DNA from: Mycobacterium sp. E796
GTDB lineage: Bacteria > Actinomycetota > Actinomycetes > Mycobacteriales > Mycobacteriaceae
Assembly: GCF_001672815.1 (NCBI RefSeq)
Contig: NZ_LZKK01000235.1
Span: forward strand, 23,944 to 87,943
DNA length: 64,000 bases
Direction of reading: 5' to 3'
The notes below the pieces were generated by a model, which made no database searches, was not told where the DNA came from, and was given only the letters and a program-made list of their open reading frames with translations. Shown piece after piece: positions 17,631 through 26,669 of the stretch (position 1 is its first letter; each line of letters opens with the position of its first letter). A program made the translations under genes and the position numbers.

Positions 17631-18941
17631 CTAAGGCGTCCACCACGGCCGCAGCGGCAGGTCGTCGTCGCCGCGGGCGTCGACGTTGGCCGCCAGCACG
17701 TGGTGCAGCTGAAGGTTGTTCTGCTCGAAGGCAACTCGTGAGGCCGCCATGTACAAGCCCCACACCTTCGCCGTCGCCAACCCGACCTCGGCGACTCCTT
17801 CGTCCCAGTGTTCGACGAGGTTGCGGCACCAGTCGCGCAGCGTCATCGCGTAGTGATGCCGGAAGTTCTCCTCGTGCAACACCTCGAAACCGGCGTCCTG
17901 GATCTCGGTGACGATGCGGCCCGAGCCGGTCAGCTCGCCGTCCGGGAACACGTAGCGGTCGGTGAACCCGCCGGCGAACGAGGTCGACTTGTTGTCGTGC
18001 CGGGTGATGCAGTGATTGAGCAGCAGCCCGCCGGTGCGCAGCTTGGACTTCAGGAAGCCGAAGTACGCGGGGTAGTTCTTGACGCCGATGTGCTCGGTCA
18101 GGCCGATGGAGGAGACGGCGTCGAATCCCGCCTCGTCGACGTCGCGGTAGTCGGAATGGCGCACCTCGGCGAGGTCCGCCAGGCCCGCGTCCTCAATCGC
18201 CTGGCACGCCCACTTGGCCTGCTCGGCCGACAAGGTGGCGCCGATCGTGCGGACGCCGCGTCGCGCCGCGTAGCGCACCATGCCACCCCAGCCGCAGCCG
18301 ACGTCGAGCAGCCGGTCGCCCGGCTGCAGCCGCAGCTTCTCGAAGATCAGCCGGTACTTGTTGTCCTGGGCCTCTTCCAGCGTCGCGTCGGCGTGCGGAT
18401 AGACCGCGCAGGTGTAGGTCATCGACGGGCCGAGCACCCATTCGTAGAAGGTGTTCGAGACGTCGTAGTGGTGATGGATGGCCTCGGCGTCACGGGTCTT
18501 GCTGTGCATGACACCGGCGGCCACGCGCCGCCACCGCGGCGGCGCCTCCTCCGGCGGTGGGGCGACGGGCAGCAAGTGCTCGAGGCCCATGGACCGGACG
18601 ACGTTGGCGAGCACCCGCGCCGACGGCCGCTTGAAGTCGACCCGGTCGGTCAGCGCCTTGAGTAGCGGGTACGGATCGCCGGGATGCACGCCGTACGTCT
18701 GCAGGTCACCCGAGACGTAGGCGCGGGCGAGGCCGAGTTCACCGGGGGCCGTGGCCAGGTAGGTGGCGCCGCGAGGCGAACAGAGGTCCAGGCCCAGCTC
18801 GGCATCCTCGCTGCCGGCGGTGCTGCCGTCGTACGCGGTGAACTTCAGTGGGTGGCGCCCGGTCGCGGCGAAGATCTCCAGAATCTCGGCCATGCTGAGC
18901 TTGCCCGTAGTGGTGTGGCGGGGCTCTTTGGTTGTCGTCAT
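17631..18941 (-). CDS. Cyclopropane-fatty-acid-synthase-like SAM methyltransferase (Rv3720 type)
   Basis: 436 residues. The SAM site is LLDVGCGWGGM; upstream is the family signature YDVSNTFYEWVLG, and downstream EHIGVKNYPAYF. Relatives add a methyl or methylene to a double bond of membrane phospholipid acyl chains. The ATG at 18941 overlaps the stop of the FAD oxidoreductase gene by four bases. This same enzyme pair makes 10-methylstearate in TmsB/TmsA systems, so this is probably a paralogous lipid-branching pair. The N-terminal 150 residues form an extra domain seen in this subgroup. Confidence 0.88.
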   Translation of the reverse strand: MTTTKEPRHTTTGKLSMAEILEIFAATGRHPLKFTAYDGSTAGSEDAELGLDLCSPRGATYLATAPGELGLARAYVSGDLQTYGVHPGDPYPLLKALTDRVDFKRPSARVLANVVRSMGLEHLLPVAPPPEEAPPRWRRVAAGVMHSKTRDAEAIHHHYDVSNTFYEWVLGPSMTYTCAVYPHADATLEEAQDNKYRLIFEKLRLQPGDRLLDVGCGWGGMVRYAARRGVRTIGATLSAEQAKWACQAIEDAGLADLAEVRHSDYRDVDEAGFDAVSSIGLTEHIGVKNYPAYFGFLKSKLRTGGLLLNHCITRHDNKSTSFAGGFTDRYVFPDGELTGSGRIVTEIQDAGFEVLHEENFRHHYAMTLRDWCRNLVEHWDEGVAEVGLATAKVWGLYMAASRVAFEQNNLQLHHVLAANVDARGDDDLPLRPWWTP

Positions 18942-20368
18942 CGCCGTTGCACCGCCTTTGCGTACAGGTCCAAAAGACGCGAGTCGGGGTCGTAGGTCTT
19001 TTTCACGGTTTTGTATGTCTCCCCGCCATAGAGTTCGTCAAACTCCTCGCGGGTGTAGAACGAGTCGGAGTACAGCGACTTGTGGCCATCGAGCTCGCTG
19101 ACCTTGGCCTCGATGGCACGATTCGTCACCCCCGCTGCGCTTCCCCCGGCCGCCGGTACCGAGGACCAGAACCCAATATTGACGTATGTGTGATCCGGTC
19201 GCATCGGATACAGCGGCCAACCCTCGTGATCGCGCAGTCGCAGGGGGCACAACCAGATCGGGGTGATGGGCACGTTGTCCAGGAACCACTCCAAGAACTC
19301 GCATGTGCGTTCAACCGGCACCTCGACGTCCTGGACCACGCGTTCGCGCGGCGGACGTCCGTGGCGCTTCTCGATCCGGTCGGCGATGCCGAAACGCTGG
19401 TCCAGGGCGATGAGTTTCGAGTACACGCTGCTGCGCCGGTAACGGCGCGGCCACCAGCGGCGCACCCGCGGGTTCTGCACGCCGAACGCTCGTGAGCACC
19501 AAAACCAGTCCGTGTCCCAGCGCCACAGGTAGTCGTGGATCGTCAGCCGATCGTCCTTGGTGGCTTCCACCCCGGGCGAATCGTGCCGAATCGATTGGTA
19601 GTAAATGTTTTTCCCGGTGTAGTCGCTGACCGGGCCCGGCGTGCCGGTCCGCCGGCCCACGCACAGGTAGCTTTCGTCGGCGCTGAACACCACGCCGTCC
19701 AAGTAGTCCACCGGCGTGCCGCCCTGACCACCGGTGTCGATGATGCGTTCCATCGCCGCGACCAGCTCGGGCAGCGAGCGGAATCGGACGTGCCGCAGCG
19801 CCACGAACGGCGCGACGGGTTCCAGCTCGATCCGAATCCTTGTCGAATAGCCCAGCGTCCCATAGGAATTCGGGAAGGCGCGGAACAGGTCGTGATGCTG
19901 GGTGCGCGACGTGGTGAGCAACTCACCGGCGCCGGTGAGGATGTCCATCTCGAGCACCGACTCGTGCGGCAGGCCGTTGCGAAACGACGCCGACTCGATG
20001 CCCAGGCCGCTGACCGCGCCGCCGAGGGTGATGGTCTTCAATTGCGGAACCACCAGTGGCGAAAGGCCATACGGCAGGGTCGCGGCCACCAGATCCTCGT
20101 ATGTGCACATGCCGGCGACATCGGCAGTGCGGGATTCGGAATCTACAGAGAGAACGCCGGTCAAACCGGAGGTGTCCAGGCCGCGTGAATCGCGTTTGGT
20201 GCGGGCGCGGAACAGGTTTGAGGTGGGCTTGGCGAGCCGGACGGCGGAGGTCGTCGGGATGGATCGATAACTCGCCATCAACCGATCGACGCCCGCTGCG
20301 TGAGCCGACAGTGCAGATCCAGGGACTGGCACCACATATACCCTAGTCTTCGAAAACAGCCCGTGCAC
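18938..20368 (-). CDS. FAD-binding oxidoreductase (Rv3719 type), partner of the methyltransferase
   Basis: Up to 476 residues. The FAD_binding_4 (PCMH-type) domain lies in the first half, with LVVPQLKTITLGGAVSGLGI as the FAD pyrophosphate region; the C-terminal half resembles DHCR24/TmsA. It is likely to reduce a methylene intermediate made by the downstream CFA-like enzyme. The start is uncertain: the GTG at 20368 has no ribosome site, while a TAGGGT -10 box at 20345-20340 suggests a leaderless start on a GTG at 20332/20335. It diverges from the SRPBCC gene at 20406. Confidence 0.82.
   Translation of the reverse strand: MHGLFSKTRVYVVPVPGSALSAHAAGVDRLMASYRSIPTTSAVRLAKPTSNLFRARTKRDSRGLDTSGLTGVLSVDSESRTADVAGMCTYEDLVAATLPYGLSPLVVPQLKTITLGGAVSGLGIESASFRNGLPHESVLEMDILTGAGELLTTSRTQHHDLFRAFPNSYGTLGYSTRIRIELEPVAPFVALRHVRFRSLPELVAAMERIIDTGGQGGTPVDYLDGVVFSADESYLCVGRRTGTPGPVSDYTGKNIYYQSIRHDSPGVEATKDDRLTIHDYLWRWDTDWFWCSRAFGVQNPRVRRWWPRRYRRSSVYSKLIALDQRFGIADRIEKRHGRPPRERVVQDVEVPVERTCEFLEWFLDNVPITPIWLCPLRLRDHEGWPLYPMRPDHTYVNIGFWSSVPAAGGSAAGVTNRAIEAKVSELDGHKSLYSDSFYTREEFDELYGGETYKTVKKTYDPDSRLLDLYAKAVQRR
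20340..20345 (-). promoter_or_regulatory. Predicted -10 box for the FAD oxidoreductase operon
   Basis: TAGGGT (TANNNT type) lies four to seven bases before two GTG codons (20335 and 20332) of the FAD oxidoreductase frame. This fits a leaderless mRNA and argues for the shorter protein. Confidence 0.35.
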
Positions 20369-20405
20369 CAGACGCGGGCGCGATTAGCAAGAGGAGTCGG
20401 GCCTG

Positions 20406-20843
20406 ATGGGCCAGGTGAGCGCAGCCAGCACGATCTTGATCAACGTCGGGCCCGAGGCCACACTTGCCGCGGTGGCGGACTACCAGAAGGTGCGTCCGAA
20501 AATCCTGTCCCCGCAGTACAGCGAGTACCAGGTGCTACAGGGCGGCCAGGGTGCGGGCACCGTCGCCAAGTGGAAGCTGCAGGCCACCAAGTCGCGAGTG
20601 CGCGACGTGCAGGTGGACGTCGACGTGGCCGGCCACACCGTCATCGAGAAGGATGCGAACTCGTCCATGATCATCAACTGGACGGTCGCACCGGCCGGAC
20701 CGGGATCCAGCGTCACGGTGAAGACCACCTGGACCGGTGCGGGCGGCGTCAAGGGCTTCTTCGAGAAAACCTTTGCGCCGTTGGGGCTGAAGAGGATTCA
20801 GTCCGAGGTGTTGACGAACCTGAAGAACGAACTGGAAAGCTAG
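20406..20843 (+). CDS. SRPBCC/START-fold protein (Rv3718c type)
   Basis: 145 residues (MGQVSAASTILINVGPEAT...), a polyketide cyclase/START-like fold with a hydrophobic ligand cavity; the ligand is unknown. The ATG has a good AAGAGGAG site. It diverges from the FAD oxidoreductase/methyltransferase operon, so a lipid-related ligand is a reasonable guess only. Its stop overlaps the stop region of convergent ami1 by four bases. Confidence 0.8.
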   Translation: MGQVSAASTILINVGPEATLAAVADYQKVRPKILSPQYSEYQVLQGGQGAGTVAKWKLQATKSRVRDVQVDVDVAGHTVIEKDANSSMIINWTVAPAGPGSSVTVKTTWTGAGGVKGFFEKTFAPLGLKRIQSEVLTNLKNELES

Positions 20844-21601
20844 CGCGCCTGGCCCTGGGTGGCGAGGAAGCCCGCGACGCCGCGAACCAGCGCATCGGCG
20901 TATTTTTGGCGGCCGTCGGCGGACTCCATCAGCGCCGAATCCACCGGATTCTTCATGTTGCCGCACTCGACGAGGATCGATGGGTACTGCGCCAGGTTCA
21001 GGCCGGCGAGGTCCGAACGCCCGTACAAGCCGTCCTGGCCGATGTAGTTGGCGGGCGGAATGCCCGAGGCCTGCAACTGGTCGCGCATGATTCGGGCGTA
21101 CTGCACCGACGGACCGGCCTGCGCCTGGTTCAGCGGCGGGGCCGAGTAGTTGACGTGAAAGCCGCGCCCGGACGGCGGACCGCCGTCGGCGTGGATGCTC
21201 AGGATCGCGTTGGGGTGCAATGCGTTGGCCGCCGCGGCGCGCGCGTCGACGCACGGCCCCAGCCCGGTGTCGTCGCCGCGCGACATGGCGGTCCGCACGC
21301 CCAGGGCGTTCAACTCGGCGCGGACGCGCAGCGCGGTGTCCCAGGTGAACGTGTGCTCCATATAGCCGCTATTGGTCGACGTCCCGCTGGTCTGGCAGTC
21401 CTTCGTGCCGCCGCGCCCGGTGGGCACCTGCCGCCCGATCGACGCGTCGTTCGAGCCGTTGTGGCCGGGGTCGATGAAAACGACCATCCCGGCGATGTTG
21501 GACGGGACTGCCGTCGCCGTCGGCATGATCACCGTCGACGCGGCAACCAGCGCGCCGACCACCAGTTTGATTCCGACACGCCTGCTCAGTCGTAGGTCCA
21601 C
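20840..21601 (-). CDS. ami1: N-acetylmuramoyl-L-alanine amidase, secreted zinc enzyme
   Basis: 253 residues from a GTG at 21601. There is a signal peptide, and an amidase_3 domain begins [14 protein letters not shown]. Zinc ligands H47, E82 and H137 and catalytic E212 are all present, each offset by 12 from the M. tuberculosis Rv3717 numbering. Cys69 and Cys117 can form the known disulfide. It cuts the amide between MurNAc and L-Ala in peptidoglycan and helps daughter-cell separation. There is no cell-wall binding domain, as in the ortholog. Confidence 0.93.
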   Translation of the reverse strand: MDLRLSRRVGIKLVVGALVAASTVIMPTATAVPSNIAGMVVFIDPGHNGSNDASIGRQVPTGRGGTKDCQTSGTSTNSGYMEHTFTWDTALRVRAELNALGVRTAMSRGDDTGLGPCVDARAAAANALHPNAILSIHADGGPPSGRGFHVNYSAPPLNQAQAGPSVQYARIMRDQLQASGIPPANYIGQDGLYGRSDLAGLNLAQYPSILVECGNMKNPVDSALMESADGRQKYADALVRGVAGFLATQGQAR

Positions 21602-21699
21602 CGCGCAAAGGTAACGTCGCGCGGTCTACGCTGGGTGTTCCGAATCGCCCGACACCCACAGGCGAAACCAACTCGAGACCAAGATGCGAGGGGATTGTC

Positions 21700-22053
21700 A
21701 TGCAACCCGGAGGCGACATGTCGCAACTGCTCGCCCAGGCGCAGCAGATGCAGCAAAAGCTATTGGAAGCCCAGCAACAGCTCGCCAACTCCGAGGTGCA
21801 CGGTGAGGCCGGCGGGGGTTTGGTCAAGGTGACCGTCAAAGGCAGCGGCGAGGTGGTCGGCGTGCAGATCGACCCCAAGGTCGTCGATCCCGCGGATGTC
21901 GAGACCCTGCAGGATTTGATCGTCGGCGCCATGGGCGACGCGTCGGCGCAGGTCACCAAGATGGCGCAGGAGCGGTTGGGCGCGCTGGCCGGGGCCATGG
22001 GCGCCCCGCCGGCCAAACCCCCGGCGCCTCCCACCCAACTGCCGGGGCTGTGA
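21700..22053 (+). CDS. YbaB/EbfC-family nucleoid-associated protein
   Basis: 117 residues: a helical Gln-rich N-terminus ([19 protein letters not shown]), the core [20 protein letters not shown], and a flexible proline-rich tail. YbaB dimers bind DNA. The ATG at 21700 has GAGGGGA upstream. It is followed 12 bases later by recR, the usual ybaB-recR pairing of bacteria, so both are likely one transcript. Confidence 0.92.
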   Translation: MQPGGDMSQLLAQAQQMQQKLLEAQQQLANSEVHGEAGGGLVKVTVKGSGEVVGVQIDPKVVDPADVETLQDLIVGAMGDASAQVTKMAQERLGALAGAMGAPPAKPPAPPTQLPGL

Positions 22054-22065
22054 CGTTATCCCGAC

Positions 22066-22677
22066 ATGTTTGAGGGACCCGTCCAGGACCTGATCGACGA
22101 GCTGGGCAAGCTGCCGGGCATCGGGCCGAAGAGCGCGCAGCGCATCGCGTTTCACCTGTTGTCGGTCGAGCCGCACGACATCGACCGGCTGACCGCGGTG
22201 CTGGCGAAGGTCCGCGACGGTGTGCGGTTCTGCGCGGTGTGCGGCAACGTCTCCGACGACGAGCGGTGCAGAATTTGTTCCGATCCCCGCCGGGACGGCT
22301 CACTGGTGTGCGTCGTCGAGGAGCCCAAGGACATTCAGGCCGTCGAGCGCACCCGCGAATTCCGCGGCCGCTACCACGTGCTCGGCGGCGCGCTTGATCC
22401 GTTGTCCGGGGTGGGCCCCGACCAGCTGCGCATCCGCGAGCTGCTGAGCCGCATCGGTGAGCGCGTCGACGACGTCGACATCACCGAGGTGATCATCGCC
22501 ACCGACCCCAACACCGAGGGGGAGGCGACCGCCACCTACCTGGTTCGGATGCTGCGCGACATCCCCGGCCTGACGGTAACGCGGATCGCGTCGGGACTGC
22601 CGATGGGCGGCGACCTGGAGTTCGCCGACGAGCTGACGCTGGGCCGCGCGCTCACCGGCCGCCGGGCGATGGTCTGA
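22066..22677 (+). CDS. recR: Recombination mediator RecR
   Basis: 203 residues. In order: a helix-hairpin-helix ([17 protein letters not shown]), a four-cysteine zinc finger ([16 protein letters not shown]), a Toprim domain ([12 protein letters not shown]...) and a C-terminal Walker-like segment. With RecO/RecF it loads RecA on gaps in DNA. Length and order are standard. Confidence 0.96.
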   Translation: MFEGPVQDLIDELGKLPGIGPKSAQRIAFHLLSVEPHDIDRLTAVLAKVRDGVRFCAVCGNVSDDERCRICSDPRRDGSLVCVVEEPKDIQAVERTREFRGRYHVLGGALDPLSGVGPDQLRIRELLSRIGERVDDVDITEVIIATDPNTEGEATATYLVRMLRDIPGLTVTRIASGLPMGGDLEFADELTLGRALTGRRAMV

Positions 22678-22727
22678 CACGTACGGCCCTTGCGGCCGGA
22701 GCTTTCCGGGGGATAGGCGACCGCCGA

Positions 22728-22753
22728 ATTTGATATCGCATTCGGTATCAAAT
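22728..22753. terminator. Bidirectional hairpin between recR and the C39-like peptidase gene
   Basis: ATTTGATA and its exact complement TATCAAAT flank a 10-base loop; the outer CCGCCG/CGGCGG flanks extend the stem imperfectly. It lies between convergent genes. Confidence 0.5.
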
Positions 22754-22760
22754 CCGCCGA

Positions 22761-23414
22761 TTACCTGGTCACGACGGCGAAGTTGTCGCTGGTGTTCCAC
22801 GCCGCCTCGAAGGTGGCGATGGAAACCTGTTCGTCGCGGCCCGCCGCGGCGCCGCTGTCGTTGAGGTGCACCAGGTTGGTCTTGGTGTCGATGCCGGTGA
22901 CGACGACGAAGTGGTTTTCCTGGGAGCGGTCGCCGCCCGAGTTCCAGATGATCCGGTCGTTGAGCCCGACGATCACCTTGCGTCCCTGGTCAAGGTCCTG
23001 CTCAAGGACGCCGATGTTGGTGTGCACGGCGTCGGACGCGATGCCGTAGTGCGCCAGCAGCACCGGCAGGTCCGAGTTCTTGGTCTTGGCGCCGGGCTTG
23101 TAGATGGGTCCGGGGTGGCTCACGCTCGGGGTGTTTGCGGCCACGCCGGTGATCTCGTCCTCGGAGGGTTCGCGGCCGGTGATCTGGCCGACCACGTCGG
23201 CGACGGCCATCTCGCCGCAATCGAGGTTTTGCTGCTGGTAGCGCCAGTAGGGCGCGGCGGCGGCCGGGTCGCCGTGCATGCCCTCAAGGGTGGGGGCGGG
23301 GGCCGCATCGGCCGTCCCCGCGAACGCGACCATCGAGCCGGCGGCCGCGCTCAGCACGGCCGCGAGACCGACAATGCGCGCCGCATCGGTGAGCCGGGTT
23401 CTCGTGTTGCTCAT
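22761..23414 (-). CDS. Secreted C39-like (papain-fold) cysteine peptidase family protein
   Basis: 217 residues. A signal peptide ends near ADAAPAPT. The peptidase_C39-like domain has the Cys in QQNLDCGEMAVADV (C66), His in NHFVVVTGID (H168) and Asp/Asn in VHLNDSGAA. This fold occurs in secreted mycobacterial proteins of unknown substrate. The ATG has AGAAAGGGA upstream. There are no membrane segments after the signal. The three catalytic-type residues are in the right order, so activity is possible. It is not in an operon with its neighbours. Confidence 0.78.
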   Translation of the reverse strand: MSNTRTRLTDAARIVGLAAVLSAAAGSMVAFAGTADAAPAPTLEGMHGDPAAAAPYWRYQQQNLDCGEMAVADVVGQITGREPSEDEITGVAANTPSVSHPGPIYKPGAKTKNSDLPVLLAHYGIASDAVHTNIGVLEQDLDQGRKVIVGLNDRIIWNSGGDRSQENHFVVVTGIDTKTNLVHLNDSGAAAGRDEQVSIATFEAAWNTSDNFAVVTR

Positions 23415-23505
23415 GGGTTCCCTTTCTCGGTGGGGGACTCGAGAAAAGGCTGGGCGGCGGCCCTAGGGGGATCCTTGAAGGATTCTTGGAGCGCAGGTCG
23501 GAGGG

Positions 23506-24213
23506 CTAGCGGGCCGCCAGCCGCTCCCGGCGCAGCAGGTCGACCTCGGGCAGCTGTAGCGGCGCCAGCTCGCCCACTACCTTGCCGAGCAGCAGGTCGG
23601 CCAGCTCCGGGTTGCGGGCCAGGCACGGCCCGTGCATGTAGGTCGCGACGACGCTGCCCTGCACCGCGCCGTCGAAGCTGTCGCCGGCCCGGTTGCCCGC
23701 GCCCTTGACCACCGCGCCCAGCGGCGACGCGGCTGGCCCCAAAACCGTTCCGCCCCTATGGTTTTCGAACCCAGTCAGTGGTTGCGTCAACCCGGCCGGC
23801 AGCGGCTCGCTCACCAGTTCGCCGATGGTGCGCCGGTCCTGCGGCGAGGTGGTCAGGTCCAGCATGCCGACACCGTCGACTCGTTCCCCGGCCGACGTCT
23901 CGTACCAGTGCCCGAGCACCTGGATGGCCGCGCAGATTGCCAGCACAGGGGCGCCCCGCTCCGCCGCGCGCTGCAGGCCAGGGTGCTTGATCAGGTGCTT
24001 GGTGGCCAGCCGCTGCGCGTAGTCCTCGGCGCCGCCCAGCGTGTACAGGTCCAGCGACTCCGGCACCGGGTCGGCCAGCGTGATCTCGACGATCTCGGCG
24101 GCCACCCCCCGCATCCGCAGGCGTTGCCGCAGCACCAGGGCGTTGCCACCGTCGCCGTAGGTGCCCATCACGTCGGGCAGCACCAGCCCGATCCGGACAG
24201 TCGAGTCAGCCAT
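23506..24213 (-). CDS. gatD: Lipid II isoglutaminyl synthase, glutaminase subunit GatD
   Basis: 235 residues of class-I glutamine amidotransferase (CobB/CobQ-like). The nucleophile is C94 in VLAICAAIQVLG; the His is in ATYMHGPCL near residue 192. It feeds ammonia to MurT to amidate D-iGlu of lipid II at the membrane. Its start overlaps the end of murT by eight bases, so the subunits are made together. Ortholog of Rv3713 (formerly cobQ2). Confidence 0.92.
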   Translation of the reverse strand: MADSTVRIGLVLPDVMGTYGDGGNALVLRQRLRMRGVAAEIVEITLADPVPESLDLYTLGGAEDYAQRLATKHLIKHPGLQRAAERGAPVLAICAAIQVLGHWYETSAGERVDGVGMLDLTTSPQDRRTIGELVSEPLPAGLTQPLTGFENHRGGTVLGPAASPLGAVVKGAGNRAGDSFDGAVQGSVVATYMHGPCLARNPELADLLLGKVVGELAPLQLPEVDLLRRERLAAR

Positions 24214-25435
24214 GGCGCGCCAATGCTCGCTGCAGCTGCAGGAAGGCGGTGTAGTTGGCGACGACCTCGACGCGCCCGGGCGGGCACGACGCGATCGCCG
24301 CCACGGTGTCGTGGACCAGCGTGTGCTCGACGCCCGCGTACCCGAGGCGCACCGCCAGGTCGGTGCCGCGTTCGCCGGCGGCGACGACCGCCGTCTCGTC
24401 GAAATGCTCGAACCGCACGTCCCACAGCCACGAGAGGTCCTCGCCGTCGGGCACCTGGCCGTTGACCGCGATCACGACCCCGGCCGCGTGCTTGTCCACC
24501 ATCGACAGCGCCTCCTGCCAGCCGGCTGGGTTCTTGGCCAAGAGAATGCGCGCTTCGTGCTCGCCCACGCGGACGCTGCGGTAGCGCCCGGCGACCTCGT
24601 CGACTTGGGAAACCGCCGCCACCGCTTGCACCGGGTCGGCGCCCAGGGCGACGGCGGCGGCCACGGCCTGCGCGGCGTTGCCCCGGTTCACCGTGCCCGG
24701 CAGCGCCAACCGCATCGGCAGGGCCAGGCCGTCGGGCCCGTACAGCGTGTCGTCATCGAACCACCACTGCGGGCTGGGCCGCTTGAAATCGGCGCCGGTG
24801 GAGTACCAGTGCCCTTTGTCCCGGACAATGACCTCGCCGCTGCGCGGGCAGCTGACCGAGTCGTTCGCCCATGCACCGCCCGCGGCCACCCACACCACGT
24901 TGGGGCTGTCGTAGGCCGCGGAGGTCATCAGCACGTCGTCGCAGTTGGCGACGACGACGGCGTCCGGATGCCGGGCCAGGCCGGCCCGCAGCGTGCGTTC
25001 GATCACGTTGATCTCGCCCACCCGGTCCAGCTGGTCACGCGATAGGTTGAGCAGCACGATGACGCTGGGTTTCACCGCATCGGAGACGTGCGGCACGTGC
25101 ATTTCGTCGACTTCCAGGGCGGCAAGCCCGGCGCGCCGATCTGCGGCCAGCGCGGCCACCAGGCCGGCATCCATGTTGGCGCCCTCGGCGTTGGTGGCCA
25201 CCGGGCCCAGCGTCCCGAGCGCGGCCGCCGTCATCCGCGTGGTGGTCGACTTGCCGTTGGTGCCGGTGACGACGACGGTGCGCCGCCCGGCGCCCAGCTG
25301 GCGCAGCACCGAGCGGTCCAGGGTCATCGCGACCAGCCCACCGATCATCGCGCCGGCCCCGCGACCGGTGACCCGCGACGCCCAACGCGCGCTCGCCCCC
25401 GCGGCGAGAGCCAGGCGTGCACGGCTGGTGATCAC
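24206..25435 (-). CDS. murT: Lipid II isoglutaminyl synthase, ligase subunit MurT
   Basis: 409 residues with a Mur-ligase fold: ATP site TGTNGKSTTTRM, central domain (LEVDEMHVPHVSD) and C-terminal domain. It activates D-glutamate of lipid II for amidation by GatD-derived ammonia. In firmicute MurT the middle domain carries a four-cysteine zinc ribbon; here that region shows only one cysteine (SVSCPRSGEV), so the ribbon is lost or reduced. It overlaps gatD by eight bases. Confidence 0.92.
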   Translation of the reverse strand: MITSRARLALAAGASARWASRVTGRGAGAMIGGLVAMTLDRSVLRQLGAGRRTVVVTGTNGKSTTTRMTAAALGTLGPVATNAEGANMDAGLVAALAADRRAGLAALEVDEMHVPHVSDAVKPSVIVLLNLSRDQLDRVGEINVIERTLRAGLARHPDAVVVANCDDVLMTSAAYDSPNVVWVAAGGAWANDSVSCPRSGEVIVRDKGHWYSTGADFKRPSPQWWFDDDTLYGPDGLALPMRLALPGTVNRGNAAQAVAAAVALGADPVQAVAAVSQVDEVAGRYRSVRVGEHEARILLAKNPAGWQEALSMVDKHAAGVVIAVNGQVPDGEDLSWLWDVRFEHFDETAVVAAGERGTDLAVRLGYAGVEHTLVHDTVAAIASCPPGRVEVVANYTAFLQLQRALARHG

Positions 25436-25447
25436 CCGCGCAGTTTA

Positions 25448-25549
25448 TTAGGGCGATCGCAAGCGCGGCGCTGTGCGCCGGGCGCTGCGGGTCGCCCTCA
25501 TCGGTTTAGGGCGATCGCAAGCGCGGCGCTGTGCGCCGGGCGCTGCGGG
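25448..25549. repeat. Two direct repeats of 44 bp, period 58, upstream of murT
   Basis: A 44-base block starting TTAGGGCGATCGCAAGCGCG occurs at 25448-25491 and again, identical, at 25506-25549; the 14-base spacers are also similar. A third partial copy (GTAGGCGATCGC) begins near 25568. It lies between the divergent murT and exonuclease genes. It looks like a duplicated intergenic element, possibly regulatory. Confidence 0.8.
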
Positions 25550-25633
25550 CCACCCGCATCGATTTCTGTAGGCGATCGCGACACGAGGGCCGAACGACCA
25601 GGTGATGTCGGTCCGGCGTGCCATCCTCACTTC

Positions 25634-26626
25634 ATGAACCGGGTGTCCTGGGGGCGGCCGGCCAGCGAGCCGGGCGGGGGTTGGGCCGTTATCGACGTCG
25701 AAACCTCGGGGTTTCGGCCGGGCCAGGCGCGGATCATCAGCATCGCCGCGCTGGGTCTGGACGCTAACGGCCGGGTCGAGCAGTCCGTGGTCAGCCTGCT
25801 CAATCCCGGGGTGGACCCCGGGCCCACCCACGTGCACGGCCTCACACCCGCGATGCTGGAGGACCAGCCGCAGTTCGGCGACATCGTCGGCGACCTCGTC
25901 GAGGTGCTGCGCGGCCGCACGCTGGTGGCGCACAACGTCGCTTTCGACTACTCATTCCTGGCCGCCGAGGCGGAGCTCGCCGAGGCCGAACTGCCCGTCG
26001 ACAACGTCATGTGCACGGTCGAGCTGGCGCGCCGGCTGGACCTCGGTGTCGACAACCTGCGGCTGGAAACGCTCGCGGCGCATTGGGGCGTGGTCCAGGA
26101 GCGGCCGCACGACGCCTTCGACGACGCGATGGTGCTGACCGGGGTGTTGGAGTCGGCGCTCGAGCGGGCCCGCGAGCGCGACGTCTGGCTGCCGGTGCGT
26201 CCGGTGACCCGGCGCCAATGGCCCAACGGGCGGGTGACCCACGACGAGCTGCGCCCGCTGAAGGTGCTGGCCTCGCGGATGCCGTGCCCGTATCTCAACC
26301 CGGGCCCGTATGTCCTTGGCCGGCCGCTGGTCCAGGGCATGCGGGTGGCGCTGGCCGCCGAGGTGGCGCGCACCCACGAGGAGCTGGTCGAGCGGATCCT
26401 GCACGCCGGGCTGGCCTACAGCGACGTCGTGGACGGGGAGACCTCGCTGGTGGTCTGCAACGACGCCGCTCCCGAGCAGGGTAAGGGCTATCACGCCCGA
26501 CAGCTGGGGGTGCCGGTGGTGTCCGACGCGCAGTTCATGGACTGTGTCGGCGTCGTCGCCCGGGGCACCAGCATGGAGGAGTTCACCGACATCAACACGA
26601 CGAACCCGCAGCTCGCGTTGTTCTGA
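25634..26626 (+). CDS. dnaQ: DnaQ-like DEDDh exonuclease with C-terminal BRCT domain
   Basis: 330 residues from the ATG at 25634 (MNRVSWGRPASEPGGGWAV). The exonuclease motifs are DVETSG (ExoI), HNVAFDYSFL (ExoII) and PHDAFDDAMV (ExoIII). The C-terminal part (VALAAEVARTHEELVERIL... to the end) is BRCT-like. It degrades DNA 3'-5'. In mycobacteria the main proofreading is in DnaE1, so this is probably a repair or accessory exonuclease. Ortholog of Rv3711c. Confidence 0.87.
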   Translation: MNRVSWGRPASEPGGGWAVIDVETSGFRPGQARIISIAALGLDANGRVEQSVVSLLNPGVDPGPTHVHGLTPAMLEDQPQFGDIVGDLVEVLRGRTLVAHNVAFDYSFLAAEAELAEAELPVDNVMCTVELARRLDLGVDNLRLETLAAHWGVVQERPHDAFDDAMVLTGVLESALERARERDVWLPVRPVTRRQWPNGRVTHDELRPLKVLASRMPCPYLNPGPYVLGRPLVQGMRVALAAEVARTHEELVERILHAGLAYSDVVDGETSLVVCNDAAPEQGKGYHARQLGVPVVSDAQFMDCVGVVARGTSMEEFTDINTTNPQLALF

Positions 26627-26641
26627 GCGACCCGTTGCATC

Positions 26642-26655
26642 ACTACATCCGTAGT
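26642..26655. promoter_or_regulatory. Operator 1 for the downstream TetR regulator (predicted)
   Basis: ACTACATCCGTAGT, with 5-bp arms ACTAC/GTAGT and a 4-bp centre, 15 bases before the ATG at 26670. It has the same core as operator 2; centres are 37 bp apart. Confidence 0.65.
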
Positions 26656-26669
26656 AGTACCGTTGCGGC

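Noticed and set aside
25448..25549. Possible CRISPR array
   Set aside because: Only two full repeats of 44 bp with near-identical 14-bp spacers; no cas genes.
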